Source: Azospirillum formosense
Lineage (GTDB): Bacteria > Pseudomonadota > Alphaproteobacteria > Azospirillales > Azospirillaceae
Assembly (NCBI RefSeq): GCF_040500525.1
Contig: NZ_CP159404.1
Location: forward strand, 711,001-775,000
Direction: 5' to 3'
DNA: 64,000 nucleotides
A model generated the notes under the pieces. That model searched no databases and was not told the DNA's origin. It saw only the letters and a list, made by a program, of their open reading frames with translations. The translations under genes and the position numbers were made by a program. Positions 24,671 through 33,104 of this stretch are shown here, piece by piece (position 1 is the stretch's first letter; each line of letters opens with the position of its first letter).

Positions 24671-25994
24671 GGTTCTCTCCCGCGGACAGGGCGGCGAGCG
24701 GCAGGGTCATGGTGACGGACGCGCCGCCGCCGGGGCGGTTGCGCGCGGCGACCGTGCCGCCCAGCTTGCGCACCACGTTGACCACCAGGAAGAGGCCCAG
24801 CCCGCCGCCGGGCCGCCCCTTGCTCGACCGGTAGGGTTTGCCGAATTCCGCCAGCATCCGCTCCTCGAAGCCGGGGCCGGCGTCGTTGACGGTGAGGACG
24901 AGGCTGTCCCCCTGCCGCCCGGCGGCGATGCCGACCCAGCCGGGGGACACCTCCAGCGCGTTGTCCAGGACGTTGAAGATCACCTGCTTCAGCGCGAGGT
25001 CGGAGATGATCCCCTCCCGCGAGCGGACGCTGTTGTCGTAATCGACGCAGGCCGGGGACCGGCTGGCCTTCCACTCCTCCACCAGATCGTCCAGGAAGGC
25101 GGTGACCGTGGTGCGCAAAGTCCCCTCCCCCCGCGCCTCGCCGGAGGACAGCAGGATGCCCGACACGATGGCCTTGCAGCGGTCGATCTGGTTCTGCATC
25201 TCCGCGATGTCCTCGGCCATGTCGGGGTCGCCCTTGACCACGGGCATCCGCCGCCAATCGTTCACGATCACCGACAGGGTGGCGAGCGGCGTCCCAAGCT
25301 CGTGCGCGGCGCCGGAGGCCAGCAGGCCGAGGCGCACGATGTGGTCCTCCTCCATGGAGCGCTGGCGCAGGTCGGCCAGATGGGCGTCGCGCGCCCGCAG
25401 GTTGCGGGTGATCTGGGTGATGAAGGGGACGATCAGGCTGGCCGTCAGCACGAAGCACAGGAACATGCCCTGGATGTGCAGGCCGAGCAGAAGCCCCTCC
25501 AGCCCCGGCGGCAGGGCCAGCGGGCGGTAGGCGCCGATCAGGAAGGTGAAGCAGGCCGTGGCGACCAGCACCAGCGCCCAGGCCGACCACGCCTCCAGCA
25601 GAACCGCCCCCAGCGTGATCTGGAGCAGGTAGAGCGAGATGAAGGGGTTGGAGGCGCCGCCGCTGAGGTAGAGCTGGACCGTGAGCGCCGACACGTCGAT
25701 CAGCAGCTCCAGGAACAGCTGGGTGTTCGACACCGAGGTCTGGCGGCGCAGATGCAGGACGCTGGCGATGTTCAGCGCGACCAGGAACAGGATCACCGCG
25801 CCCATTTGGTCGAGCGGCAGGGTGATGCCCATCTGGTAGTGCACGATGAGGATCGTCACCACCTGCCCGGCGACGGCGAGCCAGCGCAATTGCACCAGCA
25901 GGAACAGGTTCTTCTTGTCGGTGGTGTCGCGCACGGAAAACGTCTGGCCCTTCGCCGGATTCCTTCGGTCCCCCTTCATAGGGGCACGACTCAT
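24660..25994 (-). CDS. regB: Redox sensor histidine kinase RegB/PrrB/ActS family
   Basis: A protein of about 444 residues. Six membrane segments lie in the first half and include the quinone-site motif GGASNPF (residues 112-118). The kinase H-box is ASGAAHELGTPLA (His231). A cysteine in QIDRCKAIV (Cys273) matches the redox-active cysteine of RegB. N and G boxes follow (NVLDNALE, DAGPGFEE, GGGLGLFLV). The start could be 25994 or 25979. A longer frame from 26054 would run through the cyo terminator and is unlikely. It phosphorylates RegA under reducing conditions. Confidence 0.94.
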   Translation of the reverse strand: MSRAPMKGDRRNPAKGQTFSVRDTTDKKNLFLLVQLRWLAVAGQVVTILIVHYQMGITLPLDQMGAVILFLVALNIASVLHLRRQTSVSNTQLFLELLIDVSALTVQLYLSGGASNPFISLYLLQITLGAVLLEAWSAWALVLVATACFTFLIGAYRPLALPPGLEGLLLGLHIQGMFLCFVLTASLIVPFITQITRNLRARDAHLADLRQRSMEEDHIVRLGLLASGAAHELGTPLATLSVIVNDWRRMPVVKGDPDMAEDIAEMQNQIDRCKAIVSGILLSSGEARGEGTLRTTVTAFLDDLVEEWKASRSPACVDYDNSVRSREGIISDLALKQVIFNVLDNALEVSPGWVGIAAGRQGDSLVLTVNDAGPGFEERMLAEFGKPYRSSKGRPGGGLGLFLVVNVVRKLGGTVAARNRPGGGASVTMTLPLAALSAGENHGD

Positions 25995-26052
25995 ATGGGC
26001 ACGACGGCCCGGCTTGGCAGCCTTGTCCCGGACTCCGGATGGCCTTGATAGC

Positions 26053-26107
26053 ACAAAAAAAGCCGGACGAAAGAGTCCGCAAGGAGCCTCTTCCCGTCCG
26101 GCAAAAA
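26053..26107 (-). terminator. Intrinsic terminator of the cyo-SURF1 operon
   Basis: GCCGGACG (26062-26069) pairs with CGTCCGGC (26095-26102), with an inner AAGAG/CTCTT stem. On the minus strand the stem is followed by TTTTTTTGTGC. It separates the cyo operon from regBA. Confidence 0.8.
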
Positions 26108-26134
26108 AGCCACAAAGAACAAGAGATTATTTCT

Positions 26135-26869
26135 TCAACCGCGGCGACGCCATTCATTGCGCGCGACATAGAAGGCCGCGGCGATCAGCATGAGATCCAG
26201 GGCAAACCAAGTCAGCGCATAGACGAGGTGGTTGTTCGGGAACTTCAGGACGGTCAGCCCGCCGACCGGGTAGCCGCCCTGCGGGCTGGCCTCGGCGTCG
26301 ATGAAGTAGGGGGCCGTCTCCGTCAGGCCGCGGGCGGCGGCGATGGCCGCCACGTCGCGGGAGTACCAGCGGTCCTGCGCCGGATCGTTGGAGCGCAGGA
26401 AACCGCCCCCCGGCTCCGTCACCCGCAGCAGGCCGGTGACGGTGGTGTCCGCATCGATCAGCCCGTCGGGGCGGCTGTCGGTGCTGCGCCGCTCGGGCGG
26501 CACGAAGCCCCGGTTGACCAGGACGGTGAAGCCCCGGTCGGTACGGAAGGGGGTGAGCACCCAGAAGCCGCCGCCCCGTTCGGTCACCGCCTGGACCAGC
26601 GTCTCCCGGTCGTTGAGGAAACGCCCGGTGACGCCGACCCGCCGGTATTCCTGGCTGGCCGCCGTGACGGCGGGCCAGTCCTCCGGGCCGGGGGCGGGAA
26701 CGGGCGCGGCCTGCGCCCGCTCCTCCACCCGCTGGATCAGGTCCAGCTTCCAGAACAGCCGCTCGACCTGCCAGACGCCGAGCGACGTGAGGACGGCGAC
26801 TCCCGCCAGCGCCAGGACGCCGAGAAGGATCAGCCCCCGGCGCGGGCGGTGGGTCGCCGTGCCGGTCAC
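26135..26869 (-). CDS. SURF1 family oxidase biogenesis protein
   Basis: A 244-residue protein with one membrane helix near each end (GLILLGVLALAGVAVLTSLG and YALTWFALDLMLIAAAFYVA) and a periplasmic domain between. Family landmarks are GVWQVERLFWKLDLI near the first helix, VNRGFVPP, and FPNNHLVYALTWF. I start at GTG 26869, which overlaps the cyoD stop (GTGA). SURF1 proteins help insert heme into heme-copper oxidase subunit I. Its coupling to cyoD suggests it serves this quinol oxidase. Confidence 0.92.
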   Translation of the reverse strand: MTGTATHRPRRGLILLGVLALAGVAVLTSLGVWQVERLFWKLDLIQRVEERAQAAPVPAPGPEDWPAVTAASQEYRRVGVTGRFLNDRETLVQAVTERGGGFWVLTPFRTDRGFTVLVNRGFVPPERRSTDSRPDGLIDADTTVTGLLRVTEPGGGFLRSNDPAQDRWYSRDVAAIAAARGLTETAPYFIDAEASPQGGYPVGGLTVLKFPNNHLVYALTWFALDLMLIAAAFYVARNEWRRRG

Positions 26870-27267
26870 GGCAACTGGCTCGGGTCGTGGATCGGCATCA
26901 TGTTGGTGTTCAGGTGGTACATCACCCACAGCGAACCGGCCAGCATGATAACCACGACGATGAGCGTGAAGATCAGCGACAGCATGGTCCACCCGCCTTC
27001 CGCCCGCCCGTTCATGTGCAGGAAGAAGATCATGTGGACGACGACCTGGACGGCGGCCAGGGCCATGATCGCCATCGCGGTCATGTTCTTGTCCAGAATC
27101 GTCCCGTCCATGACCAGCCAGAAGGGAATGACCGTCAGGATCACCGACAGGACGAAGCCGATCACGTAGCTGCCGAGCGTCCCGTGGGCGTGCCCGTCGT
27201 CCCCGTGGCCGTGGTCGTGATGGCCGGCCCCATGGTGGCCGGCCTGATGTTCGGCGTGAGAACTCAT
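26866..27267 (-). CDS. cyoD: Cytochrome bo quinol oxidase subunit IV
   Basis: A 133-residue protein with a histidine-rich N-terminal tail (HHGAGHHDHGHGDDGHAHG) and three membrane helices. The core GSYVIGFVLSVILTVIPFW and VQVVVHMIFFLHM are typical of CyoD. The His-rich tail might bind metal, but this is speculative. It overlaps cyoC (ATGA) and the SURF1 gene (GTGA). Confidence 0.94.
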   Translation of the reverse strand: MSSHAEHQAGHHGAGHHDHGHGDDGHAHGTLGSYVIGFVLSVILTVIPFWLVMDGTILDKNMTAMAIMALAAVQVVVHMIFFLHMNGRAEGGWTMLSLIFTLIVVVIMLAGSLWVMYHLNTNMMPIHDPSQLP

Positions 27268-27899
27268 CGCAGCATTCCCATCAGATAGACGAAGGTGAAG
27301 ACGCCGATCCAGATGACGTCCAGGAAGTGCCAGAACAGGCTGAGGCACATCAGGCGCCGGCGGTTGGCCGGGATCAGGCCGCGCTTGTTGACCTGCACCA
27401 TCAGCGTCACCAGCCAGACCAGGCCGAAGGTGACGTGCAGGCCGTGGGTGCCGACCAGCGTGAAGAAGGACGACAGGAAGGCGCTGCGCTGCGGGGTCGC
27501 CCCGATGTGGATCAGGTGGGCGAACTCGTAGAGTTCGATCGCCAGGAAGGCGGCGCCGAACAGGCCGGTCACCGCCAGCCACAGCTGGGTCTGCGACACC
27601 CGCCCCTTCTCCATCGCCAGCATGGCGAAGCCATAGGTGATGGAGGAGAACAGCAGCATGGCGGTGTTCAGCGCCACCAGCGGCAGGTCGAACAGGTCCT
27701 TGGGCGCGGGCCCGGCGGCGTAGTTGGCGCCGAGAACGCCGTAGGTCGCGAACAGCACCGCGAAGATGAGGCAGTCGCTCATCAGATAAATCCAGAAGCC
27801 CAGCATGGTGCTGGAGCCTTCGGGGTGCGCGTGCTCATCCACGACGTGGAAGGCCGGAGCCTGGCTGCGGCTCCGCTCGGCTGTCAGGGTCGTGCTCAT
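27264..27899 (-). CDS. cyoC: Cytochrome bo quinol oxidase subunit III
   Basis: A 211-residue protein with five membrane helices, as in CyoC. Landmarks are LGFWIYLMSDCLIFAVLFA, then TLVGTHGLHVTFGLVWL, and the final WHFLDVIWIGVFTFVYLMG. It stabilises subunit I. It lies 3 bp after cyoB and overlaps cyoD. Confidence 0.95.
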   Translation of the reverse strand: MSTTLTAERSRSQAPAFHVVDEHAHPEGSSTMLGFWIYLMSDCLIFAVLFATYGVLGANYAAGPAPKDLFDLPLVALNTAMLLFSSITYGFAMLAMEKGRVSQTQLWLAVTGLFGAAFLAIELYEFAHLIHIGATPQRSAFLSSFFTLVGTHGLHVTFGLVWLVTLMVQVNKRGLIPANRRRLMCLSLFWHFLDVIWIGVFTFVYLMGMLR

Positions 27900-27902
27900 G
27901 CT

Positions 27903-29909
27903 TTACACCTGCCCGGAGAGGAGACGGGTCCGCTCGTTCTCGGTCCGCACCACCACGTCCGCCGGGATGTGGAAGTCGCGGTGATAGTTGAAGGTGTGGT
28001 GGATGGCGGCCGCCAGCAGGGCGACGAAGCTCACCGCGGCAAGCCACCAGATGTACCAGACCAGGGCGAAGCCGAGGACCACGCTGATCCCGGCCAGGAT
28101 CACGCCGGTGCCGCTGTTGCTGGGCATGTGGATCGCCTTGAAGCCGCCAAGCGGACGCTTGTAGCCGCGCTTCTTCATGTCCCACCACGCGTCGTTGTCG
28201 TGGATCATCGGCGTGAAGGCGAAGTTGTAGTCCGGCGGCGGCGAGGAGGTCGCCCATTCCAGCGTGCGGCCGTCCCACGGGTCGCCCGTGCGGTCGACCA
28301 GTTCACGGCGCTTCCAGACGCTGACAGCGATCTGGACGAGGAAGGAACCGATGCCCGCGGCGATCAGGACGGCGCCCACGGCGGCGATCTGGAACCAGAT
28401 CTGCAGCGACGGGTCCTCGAACACGCGCAGGCGGCGGGTGACGCCCATCAGGCCCAGGACGTAGAGCGGCATGAAGGCGACCCAGAAGCCGATCACCCAG
28501 CACCAGAAGGACACCTTGCCCCAGAAGGGATCGAGGCGGAAGCCGAAGGCCTTGGGCCACCAGTAGTAGATGCCGGCGAACAGGCCGAACAGCACGCCGC
28601 CGATGATGACGTTGTGGAAGTGGGCGATCAGGAACAGGCTGTTGTGCAGGACGAAGTCCGCCGGCGGAACGGCCAGCAGCACGCCCGTCATGCCGCCGAC
28701 CACGAAGGTCAGCATGAAGGCGACGGTCCACATCATCGGCAGCTCGAACCGGATGCGGCCGCGGTACATGGTGAACAGCCAGTTGAAGATCTTCGCACCC
28801 GTCGGGATCGAGATGATCATCGTCGTGATGCCGAAGAACGAGTTCACGCTGGCGCCCGACCCCATGGTGAAGAAGTGGTGCAGCCACACCAGGTAGGACA
28901 GGATCGTGATGACCACCGTCGCGTAGACCATGGAGGTGTAGCCGAACAGCTTCTTGCCCGAGAAGGTCGAGGTGACTTCCGAGAAGATGCCGAAGACCGG
29001 CAGGATCAGGATGTAGACTTCCGGGTGGCCCCAGATCCAGATCAGGTTCACGTACATCATCGGGCTGCCGCCGAGATCGTTCGTGAAGAAGTTCGTGCCG
29101 ACGTAGCGGTCCAGCGACAGCAGGACCAGCGTGGCGGTCAGGATCGGGAAGGAGGCGACGATCAGCACGTTGGTGCAGAGCGACGTCCAGGTGAAGACCG
29201 GCATCTTCATCATGGTCATGCCGGGGGCGCGCATCTTGACGATCGTGCAGATCAGGTTGATGCCGGACAATGTTGTTCCGACGCCGGCGATCTGCAACGC
29301 CCAGATGTAATAGTCGACACCCGTCTCAGGGCTGTAGGCGATGTTGGACAGCGGCGGATAGGCCAGCCAGCCGGTGCGCGCGAACTCGCCGACGAACAGC
29401 GAGACCATGATCAGCACAGCACCGCCCACCGTCATCCAGAAGCTGAAGTTGTTCAGGAACGGGAAGGACACGTCGCGGGCGCCGATCTGCAGCGGCACCA
29501 CGTAGTTCATCAGGCCCGTGACGAAGGGCATCGCCACGAAGAAGATCATGATGACGCCGTGGGCGGTGAAGATCTGGTCGTAATGGTGCGCGTTGAGGTA
29601 GCCCTCGCTGCCGCCGAAGGCGATGGCCTGCTGGAGGCGCATCATGATGGCGTCGGCGAAGCCGCGCAGAAGCATGATCAGGCCCAGCACCATGTACATG
29701 ATGCCGATGCGCTTGTGGTCGACGGTGGTGAACCACTCCTTCCAGAGATAGCCCCACAACCGGAAATAGCTCAGCGCCGCGACGAGCGCGATGCCGCCCA
29801 GCACGACCGCGACGAAGGTCGCGACCACGATGGGCTCGTGATAGGGGAAGGACTCCAGGGTCAGACGCCCGAAGAGCGGGTGGGTGGCGACGGTCGATGT
29901 GTCGATCAT
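27903..29909 (-). CDS. cyoB: Cytochrome bo quinol oxidase subunit I
   Basis: A 668-residue heme-copper oxidase subunit with about 15 helices. Heme b and heme o3/CuB ligands are present: the early His in IFTAHGVIMIF, IWGHPEVYILILP (CuB His and cross-linked Tyr), HHFFTMG (two CuB His) and LIAHFHNVIIGG (heme ligands). The subunit reduces O2 to water with quinol electrons and pumps protons. The length and the extra helices match CyoB rather than a cytochrome c oxidase. Confidence 0.97.
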   Translation of the reverse strand: MIDTSTVATHPLFGRLTLESFPYHEPIVVATFVAVVLGGIALVAALSYFRLWGYLWKEWFTTVDHKRIGIMYMVLGLIMLLRGFADAIMMRLQQAIAFGGSEGYLNAHHYDQIFTAHGVIMIFFVAMPFVTGLMNYVVPLQIGARDVSFPFLNNFSFWMTVGGAVLIMVSLFVGEFARTGWLAYPPLSNIAYSPETGVDYYIWALQIAGVGTTLSGINLICTIVKMRAPGMTMMKMPVFTWTSLCTNVLIVASFPILTATLVLLSLDRYVGTNFFTNDLGGSPMMYVNLIWIWGHPEVYILILPVFGIFSEVTSTFSGKKLFGYTSMVYATVVITILSYLVWLHHFFTMGSGASVNSFFGITTMIISIPTGAKIFNWLFTMYRGRIRFELPMMWTVAFMLTFVVGGMTGVLLAVPPADFVLHNSLFLIAHFHNVIIGGVLFGLFAGIYYWWPKAFGFRLDPFWGKVSFWCWVIGFWVAFMPLYVLGLMGVTRRLRVFEDPSLQIWFQIAAVGAVLIAAGIGSFLVQIAVSVWKRRELVDRTGDPWDGRTLEWATSSPPPDYNFAFTPMIHDNDAWWDMKKRGYKRPLGGFKAIHMPSNSGTGVILAGISVVLGFALVWYIWWLAAVSFVALLAAAIHHTFNYHRDFHIPADVVVRTENERTRLLSGQV

Positions 29910-29922
29910 GGCGGTAGGCCGC

Positions 29923-31098
29923 TCAAGGATTGGCCGTCAGCCGCGGCCCGAACGCAGGGGCGGGCGCGGAGATCGGCGTGATGGAGGAGCGCGGCAGACC
30001 CGCGCCGGAAATCGGAGACTCGTCGGCGGGAGCGTTCAGCACGCCCAGCGACGACTCGACGGCGCGGCCGGTCAGTTCCTCGGTCGAGCAGATGCCCGCC
30101 ACATAGACCGGCGCCGGGCCGAGAACGGCGGTGCCGCGGCGGGACATCTTGTCGTGCATCAGCGGCATCACGTTGTCGATGCCGGCCAGCCCGAGGCCGC
30201 CCTTGGCGTCGATGGCCATCATGTCGTGCATGCACATCTTGCCCGGCTCGACGCACATCCCGACGATGGCCTTGAACAGGCCCGAGTCGACGGCGCCGTA
30301 GCGACGCACCGGCTCGTTCTCGCTGGGACGCTCAAGCTGGAGATAGCCGTCGCGGTCGAGCTTGCCGCCGCCCGCCTTGATGTCCGCCACCCACTTGTCG
30401 AAGCCGTCGGCGGCCAGACCGTGGAAGGTGAAGCGCATGTGCGAGAAGCCGGCGCCGCTGTAGTTGGCGGAGAAGCCCTTGTAGCTGCCCGGCTCGTTGA
30501 TGACGGCGTGCAGCTTCGTCTCCATGCCGGCCATGGCGTAGATCTGCCCGGCCAGCGCCGGGATGTAGAAGGAGTTCATCACAGTCGAGGAGGTGATGTT
30601 GAAGCGGATCGGCCGATCCACCGGGGCGGCCACCTCGTTCACCGTGGCGATGCCGTACTCCGGGTAGATGAACAGCCACTTCCAGTCGAGCGCCACGACG
30701 TTGACGTCGAGCATCTTGGTGTCGGCCGGAACCGGGCGCCCCGCGGCGATGCGGTCGAGCGGGCGGTAGGGATCGAGCAGGTGGGTCGCCATCCAGGTGA
30801 GGGCGCCCAGGCAGATGATGATGAGCAGCGGGGCCGCCCAGATCACCAGCTCGAGCTGCGTCGAATGGTCCCAATCCGGGTCGTACTGGGCCGTGCTATT
30901 CGACTGGCGGTAGCGCCACGCGAACAGCACCGTCAGCACCATCACCGGAATGATGATGAGAAGCATCAGGAGGGTGGAAATGGTGATGAGGTTGGCCTGT
31001 TGGCTCGCCACATCGCCGGACGGGCTCATCACCACAAGGTTGCAGCCACTCAAAACCGCCATCAGCGGCAGGAGGGCCAAGGCGCGGAAACGGGTCAA
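29923..31098 (-). CDS. cyoA: Cytochrome bo quinol oxidase subunit II
   Basis: A 391-residue lipoprotein: signal with lipobox LSGC (Cys19), two membrane helices (ISTLLMLLIIIPVMVLTVLF, then LVIWAAPLLIIICLGAL) and a periplasmic cupredoxin-like domain. The CuA ligands of cytochrome c oxidases are missing, as expected for a quinol oxidase. The start appears to be TTG 31098, since the next ATG would remove half the signal peptide. The C-terminal tail after residue 300, rich in proline and alanine, is longer than in Escherichia coli CyoA. It is the first gene of cyoABCD-SURF1. Confidence 0.93.
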   Translation of the reverse strand: MTRFRALALLPLMAVLSGCNLVVMSPSGDVASQQANLITISTLLMLLIIIPVMVLTVLFAWRYRQSNSTAQYDPDWDHSTQLELVIWAAPLLIIICLGALTWMATHLLDPYRPLDRIAAGRPVPADTKMLDVNVVALDWKWLFIYPEYGIATVNEVAAPVDRPIRFNITSSTVMNSFYIPALAGQIYAMAGMETKLHAVINEPGSYKGFSANYSGAGFSHMRFTFHGLAADGFDKWVADIKAGGGKLDRDGYLQLERPSENEPVRRYGAVDSGLFKAIVGMCVEPGKMCMHDMMAIDAKGGLGLAGIDNVMPLMHDKMSRRGTAVLGPAPVYVAGICSTEELTGRAVESSLGVLNAPADESPISGAGLPRSSITPISAPAPAFGPRLTANP

Positions 31099-31167
31099 GG
31101 CAGGACCTGTCAGCAGGGGTTCGCTTTGGATTTGGGCGAAGAGCTAACCCCCACGGGCCGGGTAGGA

Positions 31168-31188
31168 CATTGGACAATTTGTCCAATG
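31168..31188. promoter_or_regulatory. 21-bp near-perfect palindrome between cyoA and the MFS gene
   Basis: Ten-base arms CATTGGACAA and TTGTCCAATG meet at a single T. The centre is about 80 bp upstream of the cyoA start and 131 bp upstream of the MFS start. Such symmetry in a divergent promoter region is expected for a dimeric repressor site. I do not recognise the regulator. Confidence 0.6.
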
Positions 31189-31209
31189 CGCCGCGATTCC
31201 GCGCCGCCA

Positions 31210-31223
31210 TTGACGCACATCAA
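31210..31223. promoter_or_regulatory. FNR/FixK-type box (anaerobox)
   Basis: TTGAC-GCAC-ATCAA matches the TTGAT-N4-ATCAA consensus at nine of ten fixed positions; alphaproteobacterial boxes often have C at the fifth base. It lies about 112 bp upstream of cyoA and 86 bp upstream of the MFS gene, and would be read by FNR/FixK proteins such as the one at 11165. Confidence 0.6.
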
Positions 31224-31308
31224 AGCAATGCGCCCATGGGCGTGGCAGAATGCCGTTGCGGTGCCTATTTAATTCCCTCTGACGCAATTGCCAGACGGTG
31301 GGGGGACC

Positions 31309-32616
31309 ATGGGATCATCGACCACGGCGACCGAACGGGACGCAAGGCTGGTCAATGCCCGCGACCACCGGGTGAATCCCGGTGAAATCGCGATTGGCGT
31401 CATCATCGGACGGACGTCCGAATTCTTCGATTTTTTCGTTTATGCCATCGCTTCGGTGATCGTCTTCCCGAAGCTGGTCTTTCCCTATCTTGACCCGCTG
31501 ACCGGAACGCTGTGGTCCTTCGCGATCTTCGCGCTGGCCTTTGTCGCCCGCCCGGTGGGCAGCATGCTGTTCATGGCCATCGACCGCGCCCACGGGCGCG
31601 GCGCAAAGCTCACACTTTCCCTGTTCCTGCTGGGGACCTCGACGGTCGCCATCGCCTTCCTGCCGAGCTACGAGCAGATCGGCGCGGCGGCGATCTGGCT
31701 GCTGGCGGCGGCCCGCATCGGCCAGGGCCTGGCGCTGGGCGGCGCCTGGGACGGCCTCGCCTCGCTGCTGGCGCTGAACGCGCCGGAGAACCGCCGCGGC
31801 TGGTACGCGATGATTCCGCAGCTCGGCGCCCCCATCGGGCTGATCGTGGCGAGCGCCCTCTTCGCCTATTTCGCCGGCAACCTGTCGGCGGAGGATTTCT
31901 TCAGCTGGGGCTGGCGCTACCCGTTCTTCGTGGCCTTCGCCATCAACGTGGTGGCGCTGTTCGCGCGGCTGCGCATCGTGGTGACGCCGGAATACACCCG
32001 CCTGTTCGAAAGCCGCGAGCTTCAGCCGGTCCCGGTGACCGAGATGCTGCGCAACGAGGGCATGCGCGTCGTGCTGGGCGCCTTCGCCCCGCTGGCCAGC
32101 TTCGCGCTGTTCCACATGGTGACCGTCTTCCCGCTGTCCTGGATCTTCCTCTACACGCAGGACACGCCGGCGGACTTCCTGCTGATCGAGGTGGTCGGGG
32201 CCTTCTTCGGCCTGGGGGCCATCATCGCCTCCGGCTGGATCGCCGACCGCATCGGCCGCCGCACCCTGCTGGGAAGCTGCGCCGCGGCCATCGCCGTGTT
32301 CAGCGGCGTGGCGCCCCTGCTGCTGAACGGCGGGCCGCTGGGCGAGCTGGTCTTCATGATCGTCGGCTTCGTGATCCTGGGCCTGTCCTTCGGCCAGTCG
32401 TCGGGCGTGGTCGCGTCGGGCTTCACCCAGCGCTACCGCTACACCGGCGCGGCCATCACCTCGGACCTCGCCTGGCTGTTCGGGGCGGGCTTCGCGCCGC
32501 TGGTGGCGCTGGTGCTGTCCGCCAACTTCGGCCTGTTCTCGGCCGGCGCCTATCTGCTGTCGGGCGCGGTCTGCACGTTGCTGGCCCTGTGGCTCAACAA
32601 GACGCTGGCCAAGTGA
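31309..32616 (+). CDS. MFS transporter, MHS (metabolite:proton symporter)-like
   Basis: A 435-residue protein with 12 membrane segments. RTSEFFDFFVYAIASVIVFP near the start, the loop RPVGSMLFMAIDRAHGRGAK (motif A region) and GIADRIGRR-type sequence in the second half (WIADRIGRRTLLGS) place it among the sugar-transporter/MHS branch, whose members carry organic acids or osmolytes. The ATG at 31309 follows GGGGGG. It is divergent from cyoA and followed by a strong terminator. Confidence 0.87.
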   Translation: MGSSTTATERDARLVNARDHRVNPGEIAIGVIIGRTSEFFDFFVYAIASVIVFPKLVFPYLDPLTGTLWSFAIFALAFVARPVGSMLFMAIDRAHGRGAKLTLSLFLLGTSTVAIAFLPSYEQIGAAAIWLLAAARIGQGLALGGAWDGLASLLALNAPENRRGWYAMIPQLGAPIGLIVASALFAYFAGNLSAEDFFSWGWRYPFFVAFAINVVALFARLRIVVTPEYTRLFESRELQPVPVTEMLRNEGMRVVLGAFAPLASFALFHMVTVFPLSWIFLYTQDTPADFLLIEVVGAFFGLGAIIASGWIADRIGRRTLLGSCAAAIAVFSGVAPLLLNGGPLGELVFMIVGFVILGLSFGQSSGVVASGFTQRYRYTGAAITSDLAWLFGAGFAPLVALVLSANFGLFSAGAYLLSGAVCTLLALWLNKTLAK

Positions 32617-32631
32617 TCTGAGCGGGCGTCG

Positions 32632-32684
32632 GGAACCGGATCGGCCTCACCCTTGCGGGGTGCGGCCGATCCGGTTCCATTTCT
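32632..32684 (+). terminator. Intrinsic terminator after the MFS gene
   Basis: A perfect 15-bp stem GGAACCGGATCGGCC / GGCCGATCCGGTTCC is followed by ATTTCTTC. Confidence 0.8.
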
Positions 32685-32919
32685 TCATGCAGAAGGCGCC
32701 GGTCGGCAGCGTGGTCCAGTGGAAAAGCGCGCAGGCCGGTGCAGGCGCCCGGGTGCCTTTCATCAAGCCGGCAGCGCGATCCCCGAAATTGCCCACTCGA
32801 ACGCGCTTCGGTACCCGGCGGCGGTACGCCGGAATCCCGCGCGGTGGCTACCCCCGACTTTAATCGTCGTTAAGAGATCGGCGTGCATCCTGCCTTCACA
32901 CACAGATCGGCAGGTCATC
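32685..32919. other. Intergenic stretch upstream of the small membrane protein
   Basis: About 235 bp with no convincing gene; it presumably carries the promoter of the following small gene. A TTTAATCGTCGTTAAGAG stretch near 32860 is locally AT-rich. Confidence 0.4.
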
Positions 32920-33093
32920 ATGTCCCAGTACAATCCCGCTGTCGGCACCACCGAGACCGTTTCCTTCCCGCTCCCCCTCACCGCTCCGGCTCCGGCGAAG
33001 AAGCTGCGCGGCCTGCCGCTGGTCGCCCTGTGGGGCGGACTGATCACCGCTCCCTGGGTCATCCTCTATCAGGCCGCCAAGCTGGTGTTCTGA
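32920..33093 (+). CDS. Small single-pass membrane protein, unknown
   Basis: A 57-residue protein starting MSQYNPAVGTTETVSF. A polar and Pro/Ala-rich N-terminal half precedes one hydrophobic helix, LPLVALWGGLITAPWVILYQ, and ends KLVF. The frame is open further upstream, but those residues include terminator sequence. The ribosome site is weak. I recognise no family. Confidence 0.5.
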   Translation: MSQYNPAVGTTETVSFPLPLTAPAPAKKLRGLPLVALWGGLITAPWVILYQAAKLVF

Positions 33094-33104
33094 AACCGGC
33101 GATC

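Noticed and set aside
26054..26103. A start for regB at 26054
   Set aside because: That start codon falls beside the cyo terminator stem and has no ribosome site; 25994 or 25979 are more sensible.
27327..29981. An 884-codon plus-strand frame opposite cyoB and cyoC
   Set aside because: Antisense shadow of conserved oxidase genes; Asp/Gln/Arg/His-rich with no domain.
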